Assembly (NCBI GenBank): GCA_963829835.1
Contig: CAWHKC010000004.1
Span: forward strand, 992,001-1,056,000
Origin: Berkiella sp963829835
Lineage (GTDB): Bacteria; Pseudomonadota; Gammaproteobacteria; Berkiellales; Berkiellaceae
Length of the DNA: 64,000 nucleotides
Direction of reading: 5' to 3'
Shown here: positions 17,941-26,191 of the stretch, piece after piece
Layout: each line of letters starts with the position of its first letter
Numbering within the stretch: position 1 is the stretch's first letter
Position numbers and translations under genes: made by a program
Notes under the pieces: generated by a model
Database searches by the model: none
The model's input: only the letters and a program-made list of their open reading frames with translations
Told to the model about the DNA's origin: nothing

Positions 17941-19668
17941 GTTTTACTGCTATGTGCGCCATTTTATCTTATTGCAAAAAACAAAGAGGAAAATTTAACA
18001 CGTCAACAGCTCAATCATTTAGCTTCAGATTATGAACAAGCACTATGGGAATATAATCCCGAATTAGGAACTTATTATGGTGCAAAGGTTGCGCTTGATA
18101 AATTTAAAGATCATTCCTTACAAGCCTTGTATGCTTGGCACAAAAAAGAAGATATATTTTTAGAGAAATTAAATACCTTAAATGAAAAAGAACTTTTGGG
18201 ATTTCCTGAACATCAAACTTTTCTTCTGTTAAAGCAATTGCTCACAGATAATAAAGCAGTGCGGATCTGCCAAGAAGAGCTGTGGAATGCAAGTCCACAA
18301 GATGGCTGGCAAACTCAATTAACGATGCTTGCCGAAAAGCAACCAGTTGGAACAGATAAAAATCGCAAGCTTGCGCTTAAACGTTGGCGCACCGCTTGCG
18401 TTGTAATAGATAATGAAATTGATAATTTAAAAGTAGGCCTGAAAGCAGGATATACTGCGCCCAAACCTGCTGTGACAAGATTAATAGCACAGCTTAAAAC
18501 AATGCTTGATGCGCCTATAAAGGATTCTCCCTTTTTTGATTTTGCCAAAAGAGACGGCGACCCTCATTTTAAAAGCCAAGTTGAATATTTAATTAAAAAT
18601 GAAATTAATCCAGCCATTTCGCGTTATGTACAATTTCTTGAAAAGGATTATTTACCTGTTGCTAGAAATGAAATTGGTCTAAGTGCCCTTCCCAACGGTA
18701 AGGCAATGTATGCTGCTAAAATTCAAAAAGAAACGACCTTGGTCATCTCTCCACAGGAAATTTTTCAATTTGGTATAAAGCATATGGAGCAGCTTGAAAA
18801 AGAAATTGGCGAAATTGGTTTGCGCCTTTTTAAAATTGAACAAATGGAAGTGATTTTTAATCAAGCTAAAAGTTCTCCATTCTTACGCTTTAAGTCAGAA
18901 CAAGAAATTTTAGCCTATAATCAAGCTGCTCTTAATCGAGCCATTCAAACAACGCCAGCTTGGTTTAGAACAATCCCAAAAGCCGCCTGTGTAATAAAGC
19001 CATATGCCTTTCACATGGCCAAATCTGGCGCACCGGGTGAATATCATCCACCAACAATAGATGGGATTCATCCTGGCATTTTTTATATCAATACCTACCA
19101 ACCAAAAAACATCAATCGACTTGATCAAGAGGCAACCTTATTTCATGAGCTAATACCAGGGCATCATTTTCATACCGCTCTTCTTTATGAAGATAAAATC
19201 CAACATCCGTTAAATAAATATATAGGTAATGCGGCCTTTGATGAAGGATGGGCTTTATATGTGGAGCGACTTGCAGATGAAATGGGTTTATATAGCAGTG
19301 ATGTTTCACGCCTGGGAATGTTATCCAATGAAGCCTTAAGAACGGCTCGCCTGGTTATCGATCCTGGGATCCATGTGATGGGATGGACACGAGAGCAAGC
19401 GATTGATTATCTTAGGTGCCACACAACATTAGATGAAGACATGATTACGGCAGAAGTTGACCGTTATATAATGTCACCCGCACAAGCAACATCTTATATG
19501 TTGGGTAAGCGTGAAATAGATAATTTACGAAGCATGGCTGAAAATCAATTGAAGGAAAAGTTTGATATCAGGGATTTTCATAGCGAAGTCTTGAAAAATG
19601 GTGCTAGCACGCTTTCGATGTTAAAAGCTCATATTGAAGAGTGGGTAAAACAAGTTAAAGAACAATAA
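17938..19668 (+). CDS. DUF885 family putative zinc metallopeptidase
   Basis: About 576 residues from the TTG at 17938. The zinc-binding motif HELIPGHHFHTAL is intact, with FDEGWALYVERLADEMG supplying the downstream Glu, both diagnostic of DUF885. The N-terminus LLLCAPFYLIA is a short hydrophobic segment, probably a signal peptide or lipoprotein-like leader, so the enzyme is likely periplasmic or secreted. The start is uncertain. The frame stays open back to 17752, but that stretch is the hairpin-rich RNA region and does not read like protein. No good ribosome binding site precedes 17938. Confidence 0.8.
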   Translation: MVLLLCAPFYLIAKNKEENLTRQQLNHLASDYEQALWEYNPELGTYYGAKVALDKFKDHSLQALYAWHKKEDIFLEKLNTLNEKELLGFPEHQTFLLLKQLLTDNKAVRICQEELWNASPQDGWQTQLTMLAEKQPVGTDKNRKLALKRWRTACVVIDNEIDNLKVGLKAGYTAPKPAVTRLIAQLKTMLDAPIKDSPFFDFAKRDGDPHFKSQVEYLIKNEINPAISRYVQFLEKDYLPVARNEIGLSALPNGKAMYAAKIQKETTLVISPQEIFQFGIKHMEQLEKEIGEIGLRLFKIEQMEVIFNQAKSSPFLRFKSEQEILAYNQAALNRAIQTTPAWFRTIPKAACVIKPYAFHMAKSGAPGEYHPPTIDGIHPGIFYINTYQPKNINRLDQEATLFHELIPGHHFHTALLYEDKIQHPLNKYIGNAAFDEGWALYVERLADEMGLYSSDVSRLGMLSNEALRTARLVIDPGIHVMGWTREQAIDYLRCHTTLDEDMITAEVDRYIMSPAQATSYMLGKREIDNLRSMAENQLKEKFDIRDFHSEVLKNGASTLSMLKAHIEEWVKQVKEQ

Positions 19669-19670
19669 CC

Positions 19671-20582
19671 TTATGGATGTCGCGAACCAGTCGCGGCACG
19701 TAGGCGGTTATACACAGCTGGTTTAGTTAAAACCAAGGCATTGCCTAATATAATCAACGCAACCCCGACAAAATCTCCCGTTTCCCATTCAAAAGACTCA
19801 AAATAGGTCGAAACCAACAAAGCAACAATAGGGAAGAACAATGTTGCATAGACAGCCTTTTCTGGGCCCAATCGCTTGACCAATCCAAGATAAACCATAT
19901 AACCAAGTACAGAGCCAGGTATAACAAGATAGGTAAGAGAAACTATATAGTGAATAGAAGGATCAAATTTATAGGGGATCCCCATGATAAAACAATAAAT
20001 CATGAGTAAAATGACACCATACACCATGCCATAAAAAGTGCTTGAAAGTAGTGGTATGGAAAGCTTGGTACAATAAGTGGATAGTTGATTTGCCCAAGCA
20101 AAACAATAGGTGCCAATCAAGGCCAATATCACTCCAAAACAGGTATTATCCGTGAAGCTGAATTCTTCAAATTCAGGCCAAAAAATACAGCCTAAGCCTG
20201 CTAAACCTAAGAGTCCGCCCATTATCATAATGGGATTGAGCGGACGTTTTAAAAAAATCAAACCATTTAGCATAATCATAATAACACTGGTTGAGAAAAT
20301 TATCGCATTTAAGCCGGAGGTAATATAGTTGGTGGCTTTATATATAAAGATAAAATTGACAGAAAACAGTAACGCTCCCAAGAGTGCCAGGGCAGCATGT
20401 TGCTTAACGTTAAAGCGCAAAGGCGCTTTCTTTACTAAGACGATAAAAAATACAATGATGGCAGCCAAGGTAAAGCGATAGATAAGCGAAATTTCAACAG
20501 GAACGATCCCCACTTGATTTTTAATAGCAAACCAAGTGAATCCCCATAAAAAAATGATAGAAATGTATAAAAAAGCGCTCAT
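19671..20582 (-). CDS. EamA/DMT superfamily permease
   Basis: About 303 residues with ten hydrophobic segments in the two EamA repeats (SIIFLWGFTWFAIKNQVGIV at the start; FSFTDNTCFGVILALIGTYC opening the second half). It is an inner-membrane drug/metabolite transporter with unknown substrate. The last eleven codons, reading RLRAATGSRHP, are supplied by a copy of the dispersed palindromic repeat (19674-19704), so the natural stop was probably replaced by repeat insertion. The start at 20582 (ATG) is preferred over the TTG one codon upstream. Confidence 0.88.
   Translation of the reverse strand: MSAFLYISIIFLWGFTWFAIKNQVGIVPVEISLIYRFTLAAIIVFFIVLVKKAPLRFNVKQHAALALLGALLFSVNFIFIYKATNYITSGLNAIIFSTSVIMIMLNGLIFLKRPLNPIMIMGGLLGLAGLGCIFWPEFEEFSFTDNTCFGVILALIGTYCFAWANQLSTYCTKLSIPLLSSTFYGMVYGVILLMIYCFIMGIPYKFDPSIHYIVSLTYLVIPGSVLGYMVYLGLVKRLGPEKAVYATLFFPIVALLVSTYFESFEWETGDFVGVALIILGNALVLTKPAVYNRLRAATGSRHP
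19674..19704. repeat. Half copy of the dispersed palindromic repeat
   Basis: TGGATGTCGCGAACCAGTCG through CACGTAGG matches one arm of the 17666-17745 element with a few changes. Only a single arm is present. It overlaps the 3' end of the EamA gene and lies 5 bp after the DUF885 stop. Confidence 0.75.
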
Positions 20583-20744
20583 CAACTACCGCCAAACAAA
20601 GCATGGTGAGGCTAGTATAATAGATTTATTTTCAATATAAATCTATGCTTTATGAAAGGAAAAGGCATAACTGGATACTATCAAGCGATGAGTTGTTTCA
20701 AGGACTGTTAAATAAGGCAGTGCTAGCTCCAAAGGGATAAAATA

Positions 20745-21398
20745 ATGTTCTCATATCCACAAGCTAAATTTCTAGTAGTACATAAATATCTATTGCTTTT
20801 CTTAACCTTTGCTACCGGTTTGATCTTTTATCCCTTAAGTTTTGAAGATCTTATTGCGACCTCCTTTATACATTTTCTTTTAATCTTTTCTCTGCTAAGT
20901 GTTTCCTACATAATAGAGCATAAAAGCCACTTGTTTATGATTAATTTCGTCATAGGTTTGGTTTTAATCGTCATTTTTCCTATTGTGATTTTTTACCACA
21001 GTGATTTTATCAATGTAATACGAGCCATTTTTCTTTTTACCTTTTATATTATAAATATCATTATTTTATTGAATGATATCACGCATAAATCGAGAGTAAC
21101 GCATGATTATCTTTTGGGTTCGTTATGCGTATATATCATGATAGCATTACTCTATGCAGGTATTTATAATCATATTGAAATGTATTTTCCCGGTTCCTTT
21201 GAATTTAACACTAAAGAAGCGATGTCACATTTAGAAAAAACCTTTAATATGGTTTATTTCAGTTTCACTACCTTAACAACAGTGGGATATGGTGATATTG
21301 TTCCTTTGAAGGTACTTGCTAAAAGTATCGTTGTTTTAGAGCAAATCACGGGAATATTTTACTTGGCAGTCTTAGTGTCGCGATTGATTATTCGATAA
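20745..21398 (+). CDS. Two-pore-domain-like potassium channel
   Basis: 217 residues with about six hydrophobic segments. The last two flank a pore loop containing the K+ selectivity filter TTLTTVGYGDIVP (near residues 178-190). There is no cytoplasmic RCK/TrkA-N domain, so gating must be intrinsic. AAGGGAT precedes the ATG. The last 27 bp overlap tail-to-tail with the GST gene. Confidence 0.9.
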   Translation: MFSYPQAKFLVVHKYLLLFLTFATGLIFYPLSFEDLIATSFIHFLLIFSLLSVSYIIEHKSHLFMINFVIGLVLIVIFPIVIFYHSDFINVIRAIFLFTFYIINIIILLNDITHKSRVTHDYLLGSLCVYIMIALLYAGIYNHIEMYFPGSFEFNTKEAMSHLEKTFNMVYFSFTTLTTVGYGDIVPLKVLAKSIVVLEQITGIFYLAVLVSRLIIR

Positions 21399-22067
21399 AA
21401 TGGCCACTCTATCTATGGGGCCACCCTTTTCTATCGTCCTGGTGAAGGCAGGACGACTTTTTAAGCGTTCAATATAATTCGTTATTTTCGGTTTGTTTTT
21501 ATAAAGATCTTTAATAGAAGATGCCCATAGTAAGGGAATAGCCATTTGAATATCGGCAGCACTAAATTCATTCCCTGCCAACCAGGCGTTTTTTTCAAGG
21601 GTGGATTCAATAAAATTCATCTGTTTTGTAAGGCGTGGATTAATCATCATGTGGTTTGTTCTTGATTTAATTGACTTTGTAATGGGTTTTACAAAAAAAG
21701 GACTTTTCTGATAAATAATATCTATCACGAGACGTAAAAACAAAATCGGCATTAACGACCCTTCCGCGAAATGCATCCAGAAATTGTAATTTATCCATTC
21801 TGGGGTTCCAGGGAGAGGTTTAAGACGATTTTGGCCATATTTGTAAAGAAGGTATTCCATAACAGCGCCGGATTCAGTGATGGTTAAATCGTCATCACTG
21901 ATGATTGGCGCTGTACCTAAGGGATGTAGTTCTTTATAAGCAGGTGGCGCCAGCATGGTCTTAGGATCGCGCTGATAATATTTGATCTCATATTGAACGC
22001 TCAATTCTTCAAGCAACCAAATTATGCGATGCGAGCGAGAATTATTCAGATGATGTACAGTGAGCAT
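21372..22067 (-). CDS. Glutathione S-transferase
   Basis: 231 residues from the ATG at 22067. The thioredoxin-fold N-terminal domain has LTVHHLNNSRSHRIIWLLEE (Ser/Arg near the N-terminus as putative glutathione-contacting residues), HPLGTAPIISDDD with the cis-Pro, and the ESGAVMEYLL element. The C-terminal helical domain contains WLAGNEFSAADIQMAIPL with the conserved N-capping Asp. The alternative start at 22085 has no ribosome binding site. It is divergent from the CMD gene across a 51-bp gap. Confidence 0.9.
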   Translation of the reverse strand: MLTVHHLNNSRSHRIIWLLEELSVQYEIKYYQRDPKTMLAPPAYKELHPLGTAPIISDDDLTITESGAVMEYLLYKYGQNRLKPLPGTPEWINYNFWMHFAEGSLMPILFLRLVIDIIYQKSPFFVKPITKSIKSRTNHMMINPRLTKQMNFIESTLEKNAWLAGNEFSAADIQMAIPLLWASSIKDLYKNKPKITNYIERLKSRPAFTRTIEKGGPIDRVAILSNNQSRH

Positions 22068-22118
22068 ATGATTTATCTCAATCATTACTTATTAGTTAAA
22101 AGTATAACAAGGAGTTTT

Positions 22119-22628
22119 ATGAGCCGTTTACCACTAGTGGAAGTTCCACCAGCCATCGCTGGACGTATTAAAGCACTCGGCGGGAAGCCACTCAATCTTT
22201 ATCGTGTGCTAGCTAATAATCCAGGCCTACTTGAGGCATGGGTAGAATTTGCTTATCGATTGCGCGCAGGCAACACACCTCGTAGCTTAAGAGAATTGAT
22301 GATTTTACGTTCGGCGCAAATGGCCAACTCAAGCTATGAGTTGGCACAACATAAACCCATGGCTGAAAAAGCCGGTGTTACTTCATTACAAATTGAACAA
22401 CTCAGAGATTGGCGTGATTCGAATCAATTCGATAACATTGAAAAAGCGGCCCTTGAACTTACTGAGGCAGTTGTTAATAACGCCGTCACAGATAGCATTT
22501 ACAAAGCAGCGGCAGAGTACTTTAGTGAAGCGGATATGGTGGAGCTACTGTTGACGGCGAGTTTTTATTGTATGGTGCCGCGATTTTTAGAAGCAGCAAG
22601 AGTGTCAACAAAAGATGAGATTACTTAA
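22119..22628 (+). CDS. Carboxymuconolactone decarboxylase (CMD) family protein
   Basis: 169 residues, cytoplasmic, all-helical CMD fold with LRELMILRSAQMANSSYELA and QHKPMAEKAGVT, which matches the Glu/His core of the family. It lacks the AhpD Cys-x-x-Cys pair in that segment, so it is not an AhpD-type disulfide reductase. AAGGAG before the ATG at 22119 fixes the start, although the frame is open further upstream. The substrate is unknown. Confidence 0.85.
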   Translation: MSRLPLVEVPPAIAGRIKALGGKPLNLYRVLANNPGLLEAWVEFAYRLRAGNTPRSLRELMILRSAQMANSSYELAQHKPMAEKAGVTSLQIEQLRDWRDSNQFDNIEKAALELTEAVVNNAVTDSIYKAAAEYFSEADMVELLLTASFYCMVPRFLEAARVSTKDEIT

Positions 22629-23022
22629 CAAACAAGAAAGGGGCTGTCAAAATAGCGTTTGCTACTGAATGAATAAAAGGTAATTGGTATTTTAAGAAGG
22701 GCAGAGCCGTCAGGGTGTAGAGTATTACGGTAACTTTAGCACAAATGCCCCATAATTTTTTTTGATTATTTTTGATGTAACGATTAGCGGATCGCCATAC
22801 TCCTACCACTTGCCAAATAAGGGTAGCCATTCCAAAAAGATACAATCCGAACATGAAGATGGCACCTAATTTAGGCGCTATTGTTAATGCTAGAGCAATG
22901 GCGGAGAAACCCAGAACGCTAAGAAATAAAAATAATATTAATGTTGAGCTAACGAAATTTCCCCAAAATGCAAAGATTAAAGGAACTTCGCCTCGCCAAT
23001 GTTTAACAATATCTATCACCAT
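22621..23022 (-). CDS. Small integral membrane protein
   Basis: 133 residues with three to four hydrophobic segments. The cytoplasmic-looking start KHWRGEVPLIFAFWGNFVSS and the internal WQVVGVWRSANRYI resemble a widespread proteobacterial membrane family of unknown function. Its stop overlaps the CMD stop by 8 bp (convergent). AGGA precedes the ATG at 23022. Confidence 0.65.
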   Translation of the reverse strand: MVIDIVKHWRGEVPLIFAFWGNFVSSTLILFLFLSVLGFSAIALALTIAPKLGAIFMFGLYLFGMATLIWQVVGVWRSANRYIKNNQKKLWGICAKVTVILYTLTALPFLKYQLPFIHSVANAILTAPFLFVK

Positions 23023-23141
23023 CAATCCTAAAACTTCTGTTACGATGATTAATTATAAGTTATTGCAAGATGAAGATATGTCATACAAATCTAAGTGATA
23101 GTGCTTCTTGTCTGAACTTTAATGCCAGCTATCCTCTCGTT

Positions 23142-23729
23142 TCACTTGTACATATAGATCGTGAAATCATGCTGCATATAATCATGTCTTAATATGACTC
23201 TGGGTGTGATGGACTGACAAAGTGAGAGAATCTCAGCGGGATTTTGATAGAACATACCTTTTTCGTAATTTGAGGCTAATGAGCTCAAACAATTAAAGGC
23301 TAATCCTTTTGTTGAACAGTGAAACAAAGAAGGCAGCATTTGTTGAATGGTTTGAAAATTGACAAAAGCGAATATGCCACTGGCTAAAACATAGTCATGG
23401 CTTCCTGCGTTAATAGAGTCAATATCATTCGTCTCAAAATGATAGGTTGGGTGTCTTTTCTTTGCATTGACGATCATTTGGTCGACTATATCGATCCCTT
23501 TATAAGTACCTGAAAATTCGTTGCTAATTAGATAATCGACAAGATGCCCTAATCCACAACCAACATCTAATAAATTGCATTGAAATATCTCCTTGGCCAC
23601 TTTACATAATATTTTAAAGCGCAAAAATTGCGATTTAGCACTTGACCATTTAACGCCACGGTGATCATTGGGATAGTTGCTGACACTATCATAATATATG
23701 CGGTTATTATTAATGAGATGGTCGTTCAT
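23142..23729 (-). CDS. Class I SAM-dependent methyltransferase
   Basis: 195 residues. Motif I is LLDVGCGLGHLVDYL, followed by the acidic strand end YKGIDIVDQM and DYVLASGIFAFVN (motif II-like), typical of a Rossmann methyltransferase of the UbiE/Methyltransf_11 type. The frame extends to a GTG at 23771, but NDHLINNNRIYYDSV looks like the natural N-terminus. The substrate is unknown; a small-molecule methyltransferase is most likely. Confidence 0.8.
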   Translation of the reverse strand: MNDHLINNNRIYYDSVSNYPNDHRGVKWSSAKSQFLRFKILCKVAKEIFQCNLLDVGCGLGHLVDYLISNEFSGTYKGIDIVDQMIVNAKKRHPTYHFETNDIDSINAGSHDYVLASGIFAFVNFQTIQQMLPSLFHCSTKGLAFNCLSSLASNYEKGMFYQNPAEILSLCQSITPRVILRHDYMQHDFTIYMYK

Positions 23730-23888
23730 TTTTTGCCCAAAGCACTGAATATCGATAAAATAGCTTAACACACCGACAGGTAGCGTGCCCTATTATTTTT
23801 TATGACAGATTTTGTTCACTGCTTGGTGTAACTTACATACTATTAATTCTGACATAATTAATATTCTAGCCAGTGGAGATGTTAAAGC

Positions 23889-24662
23889 GTGATTTTGCCA
23901 ATTAATGAAAATCATATTACCTATCAATCGCAAGAGAAAGTGCGAGAATTGGTTGCCCCTTTAGTAAAATTGGCGGATGTTCACTATTTTTGTTATCGCG
24001 TTCAATATCGAGATAACACCTTCTTTACTCTACTTACCCATATCGATTATTTTGAAACTTGGTTTACAAATCCTCATCGTCTATGTGGTTTTTGTTGCAA
24101 ACAAGGATGGCATCATTGGGATCCAACATTGCCAAAGTATGAAGTATCTCGAAAGTTTGATATTGATAATGGGATTTGTCACATTCAACATCATAAAGAT
24201 AGATCAGAAATATTTTCCTTTGCAACACACGCCGAAAACAAGCAAATCACGGATTTTTATTTAAACGAACAAAAAACATTAAAAACATTTATGCATTATT
24301 TTGGAAGAATGGCACAAGAATTTATTCGAAAAGCAGCCAACCAGCGCGTAGATTTAAAATATGTTACTAATCAAAGTCAAGAACCACATCATTTTGAAGA
24401 AAAAGATGACCAGATAATTGGTAAATTTTATCATGATATCAATCAACCCTTTTCAGCATTAACAAAAAGGGAAATAGATTGTTATAAGTCCCTCATTCAA
24501 GGCTACTCGATACGAGAAATGAGCGACGTACTCAACATCGCTCCATCGACAATAGATGAACATATCGCAAAGATTAAACTAAAATTAGGGGTCTCAAGCA
24601 AGAAGGATCTTGTTAAACTGGCGTGTAAAACGGGATTGATTGAATATCATTTTCAGGATTAG
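23889..24662 (+). CDS. LuxR-type transcriptional regulator (paralog of 58018-58803)
   Basis: 257 residues from a GTG. The C-terminal LuxR/FixJ HTH is clear (LTKREIDCYKSLIQGYSIRE...NIAPSTIDEHIAKIKLKLGV). The N-terminal 180 residues form an unnamed sensor domain beginning ENHITYQSQEKVRELVAPL, with HYFCYRVQYRD and YFETWFTNPH. The same positions in the 58018-58803 protein read DHISYEAQ, HYFNYTETYPD and FYESWFENEF, so the two are paralogs. This domain plan is common among Legionellales LuxR-like regulators; the signal is unknown. No receiver domain, so it is not a response regulator. Confidence 0.88.
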   Translation: MILPINENHITYQSQEKVRELVAPLVKLADVHYFCYRVQYRDNTFFTLLTHIDYFETWFTNPHRLCGFCCKQGWHHWDPTLPKYEVSRKFDIDNGICHIQHHKDRSEIFSFATHAENKQITDFYLNEQKTLKTFMHYFGRMAQEFIRKAANQRVDLKYVTNQSQEPHHFEEKDDQIIGKFYHDINQPFSALTKREIDCYKSLIQGYSIREMSDVLNIAPSTIDEHIAKIKLKLGVSSKKDLVKLACKTGLIEYHFQD

Positions 24663-24685
24663 AAAAAGGGAGCATGAGCCCCCTT
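24663..24685 (-). terminator. Bidirectional terminator between LuxR gene and frameshifted secreted gene
   Basis: AAGGG-A-GC / GC-C-CCCTT hairpin with an ATGA loop. It has five A on its left side (T-run for the minus strand). It directly abuts both stops. Confidence 0.6.
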
Positions 24686-25123
24686 AGCCCAATTGAAGTT
24701 TATGGATTTCAGTAACCAAGTCTTTTTTGTTTTCCATGGCACATTTTTTAGCGGCATTAAAAGCGCCCATTTGACGATAAGCTGCCAACACTAAAAAGCT
24801 TTTTCCATAGCCCAACCAATCATGCGCTTGCACACCTGATTTAAGAGCTCTTTTAACAGTATTGTCATTAATAGCATTAATTTTCTCTGGCGTATCATAA
24901 GCGGCTAAAGCATTCGTCGCATATTGCTGAAAACGTTTTGTGATAAGCGTTGTGATGATTATCGAGCCAATGGCATAACCGAACATTGCTGTTGACTTGT
25001 AGGCGACATATCAACAAAAGTAGATAGATTATAGGTTGGAAAATTACTTGCATTTGCAAATGGACTTGCTAAGGTCAGCATTGCAGGGAAGAGGAACGAT
25101 AAACTGTTCAGTTTAAATTTCAT
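24684..25123 (-). pseudogene. Frameshifted small secreted protein
   Basis: Two overlapping frames look like one broken gene. The 5' part (from the ATG at 25123) is a signal peptide KFKLNSLSFLFPAMLTLASP followed by FANASNFPTYNLSTF; it then runs to a stop at about 24959. The second frame has an ATG at 24986 and codes MFGYAIGSIIITTLITKRF and 80 more residues, ending HKLQLG. Reading the second frame upstream gives YVAYKSTAMFGYAIG directly after a stop, so one indel near 25000 would restore a continuous secreted protein of about 145 residues. Alternatively these are two coupled genes. The product is not recognised; the C-terminal part is helical with one hydrophobic segment. Confidence 0.6.
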
Positions 25124-25244
25124 AATAGCCCCCATTTTGACTAAATTATTTGAATATGGATACTCCCTATCAGTTCGATTTAACAACACAAATTAAATTA
25201 ATTTAAAGTTACGAAAAATTATCTCATATTAAAATTTGAGATCA

Positions 25245-25284
25245 AGTAGGTCAGCTAAAAATATTTATTTAGTTCTGACCTACT
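25245..25284. other. Intergenic inverted repeat
   Basis: AGTAGGTCAG (25245-25254) pairs perfectly with CTGACCTACT (25275-25284), and CTAAA/TTTAG extends the stem after a bulge. It lies upstream of the frameshifted secreted gene and downstream of the 26020 gene (both minus strand), so it probably terminates the latter. No clear T-run. Confidence 0.5.
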
Positions 25285-25315
25285 ACTTATCAATTCTAAT
25301 TTGATATGTCGAAGT

Positions 25316-26020
25316 TTAAAGTTTTGCACGATGAGAATATTTTTTATAAAAATCCTTTGCTTCCGACAATTTAGTGCGTTGCTCAAAGATGGCTTCAAAA
25401 GTGGCATTCGTAACAGGTGTAAAATGGGTAAGACAAGAATTGCTGCCAGAGATTTTTTTAGCGCTTAGCATCATCAATGTTGACTGTTCTTGTTCATTGG
25501 GAGTTTGAACGCCTTGTTTTACTTTAAGAGATACATATAACAAAATGTTTGCGCGTGCCATTTTCCCTTCGGCTGTTAACCAATCGCACGTCGGTGGTGG
25601 TAGGCTATCGAAAACTTGCGGCACCATTGCTTTTAAATCAGCTAATAAAGATTTCACTTGTTTCTGCTGAGCTGTTATTCCGCTTCGAACGTGATCTAAT
25701 TCAAGGTGAAGATATTTGGATCTGATATCCGTGATGGCCTCTTCATGTTTTAACATTTCTTTTGCGCCACAGATATATTCTAATAAAGCTTGATATATTA
25801 GATTGTCTAAATCGGGGTTGCTCTGCTCACCGATAGACCCTTTATGTTTTTGGAGCTTCTCCAAAATATCTTCAATATTACATAAATAAAAATCATAGAG
25901 TGCTTCTTGCCAATCATGTACAGTATCTGAAAAAAATCCTTTAGCTTTTTTGTGATGTTGTACGTAATCCCCATATTGTTTAAAAAATAATTGAAGTTTA
26001 TCAAGTAATTCTTTAGTCAT
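25316..26020 (-). CDS. Hypothetical helical protein
   Basis: 234 residues, start fixed by GAGGGAG before the ATG at 26020. The sequence is charged and mostly helical (ELLDKLQLFFKQYGDYVQHH at the start; a probable coiled coil around QQKQVKSLLADLKAMV), with no membrane segment or signal peptide. Not recognised. It sits beside the CE-clan protease gene in opposite orientation, in a region of effector-like genes, so a translocated substrate is possible but unproven. Confidence 0.6.
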   Translation of the reverse strand: MTKELLDKLQLFFKQYGDYVQHHKKAKGFFSDTVHDWQEALYDFYLCNIEDILEKLQKHKGSIGEQSNPDLDNLIYQALLEYICGAKEMLKHEEAITDIRSKYLHLELDHVRSGITAQQKQVKSLLADLKAMVPQVFDSLPPPTCDWLTAEGKMARANILLYVSLKVKQGVQTPNEQEQSTLMMLSAKKISGSNSCLTHFTPVTNATFEAIFEQRTKLSEAKDFYKKYSHRAKL

Positions 26021-26191
26021 CACACACTCCCTCGAAATTTTTGGATTATAAAAACAAACCGCTACTCTACTTTTGTAATAAGAATAAATCAAGAGAATAG
26101 TGCAGCTACAAGGTTATCAATGATTGATTGAACTTTAACCCACTTAAAAGTGTCTTTCTTATTATAAGAATGGCTGGTGGAGTATTATTTT

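Noticed and set aside
22119..22628. AhpD-type alkylhydroperoxidase
   Set aside because: The Cys-x-x-Cys pair required for AhpD activity is absent.
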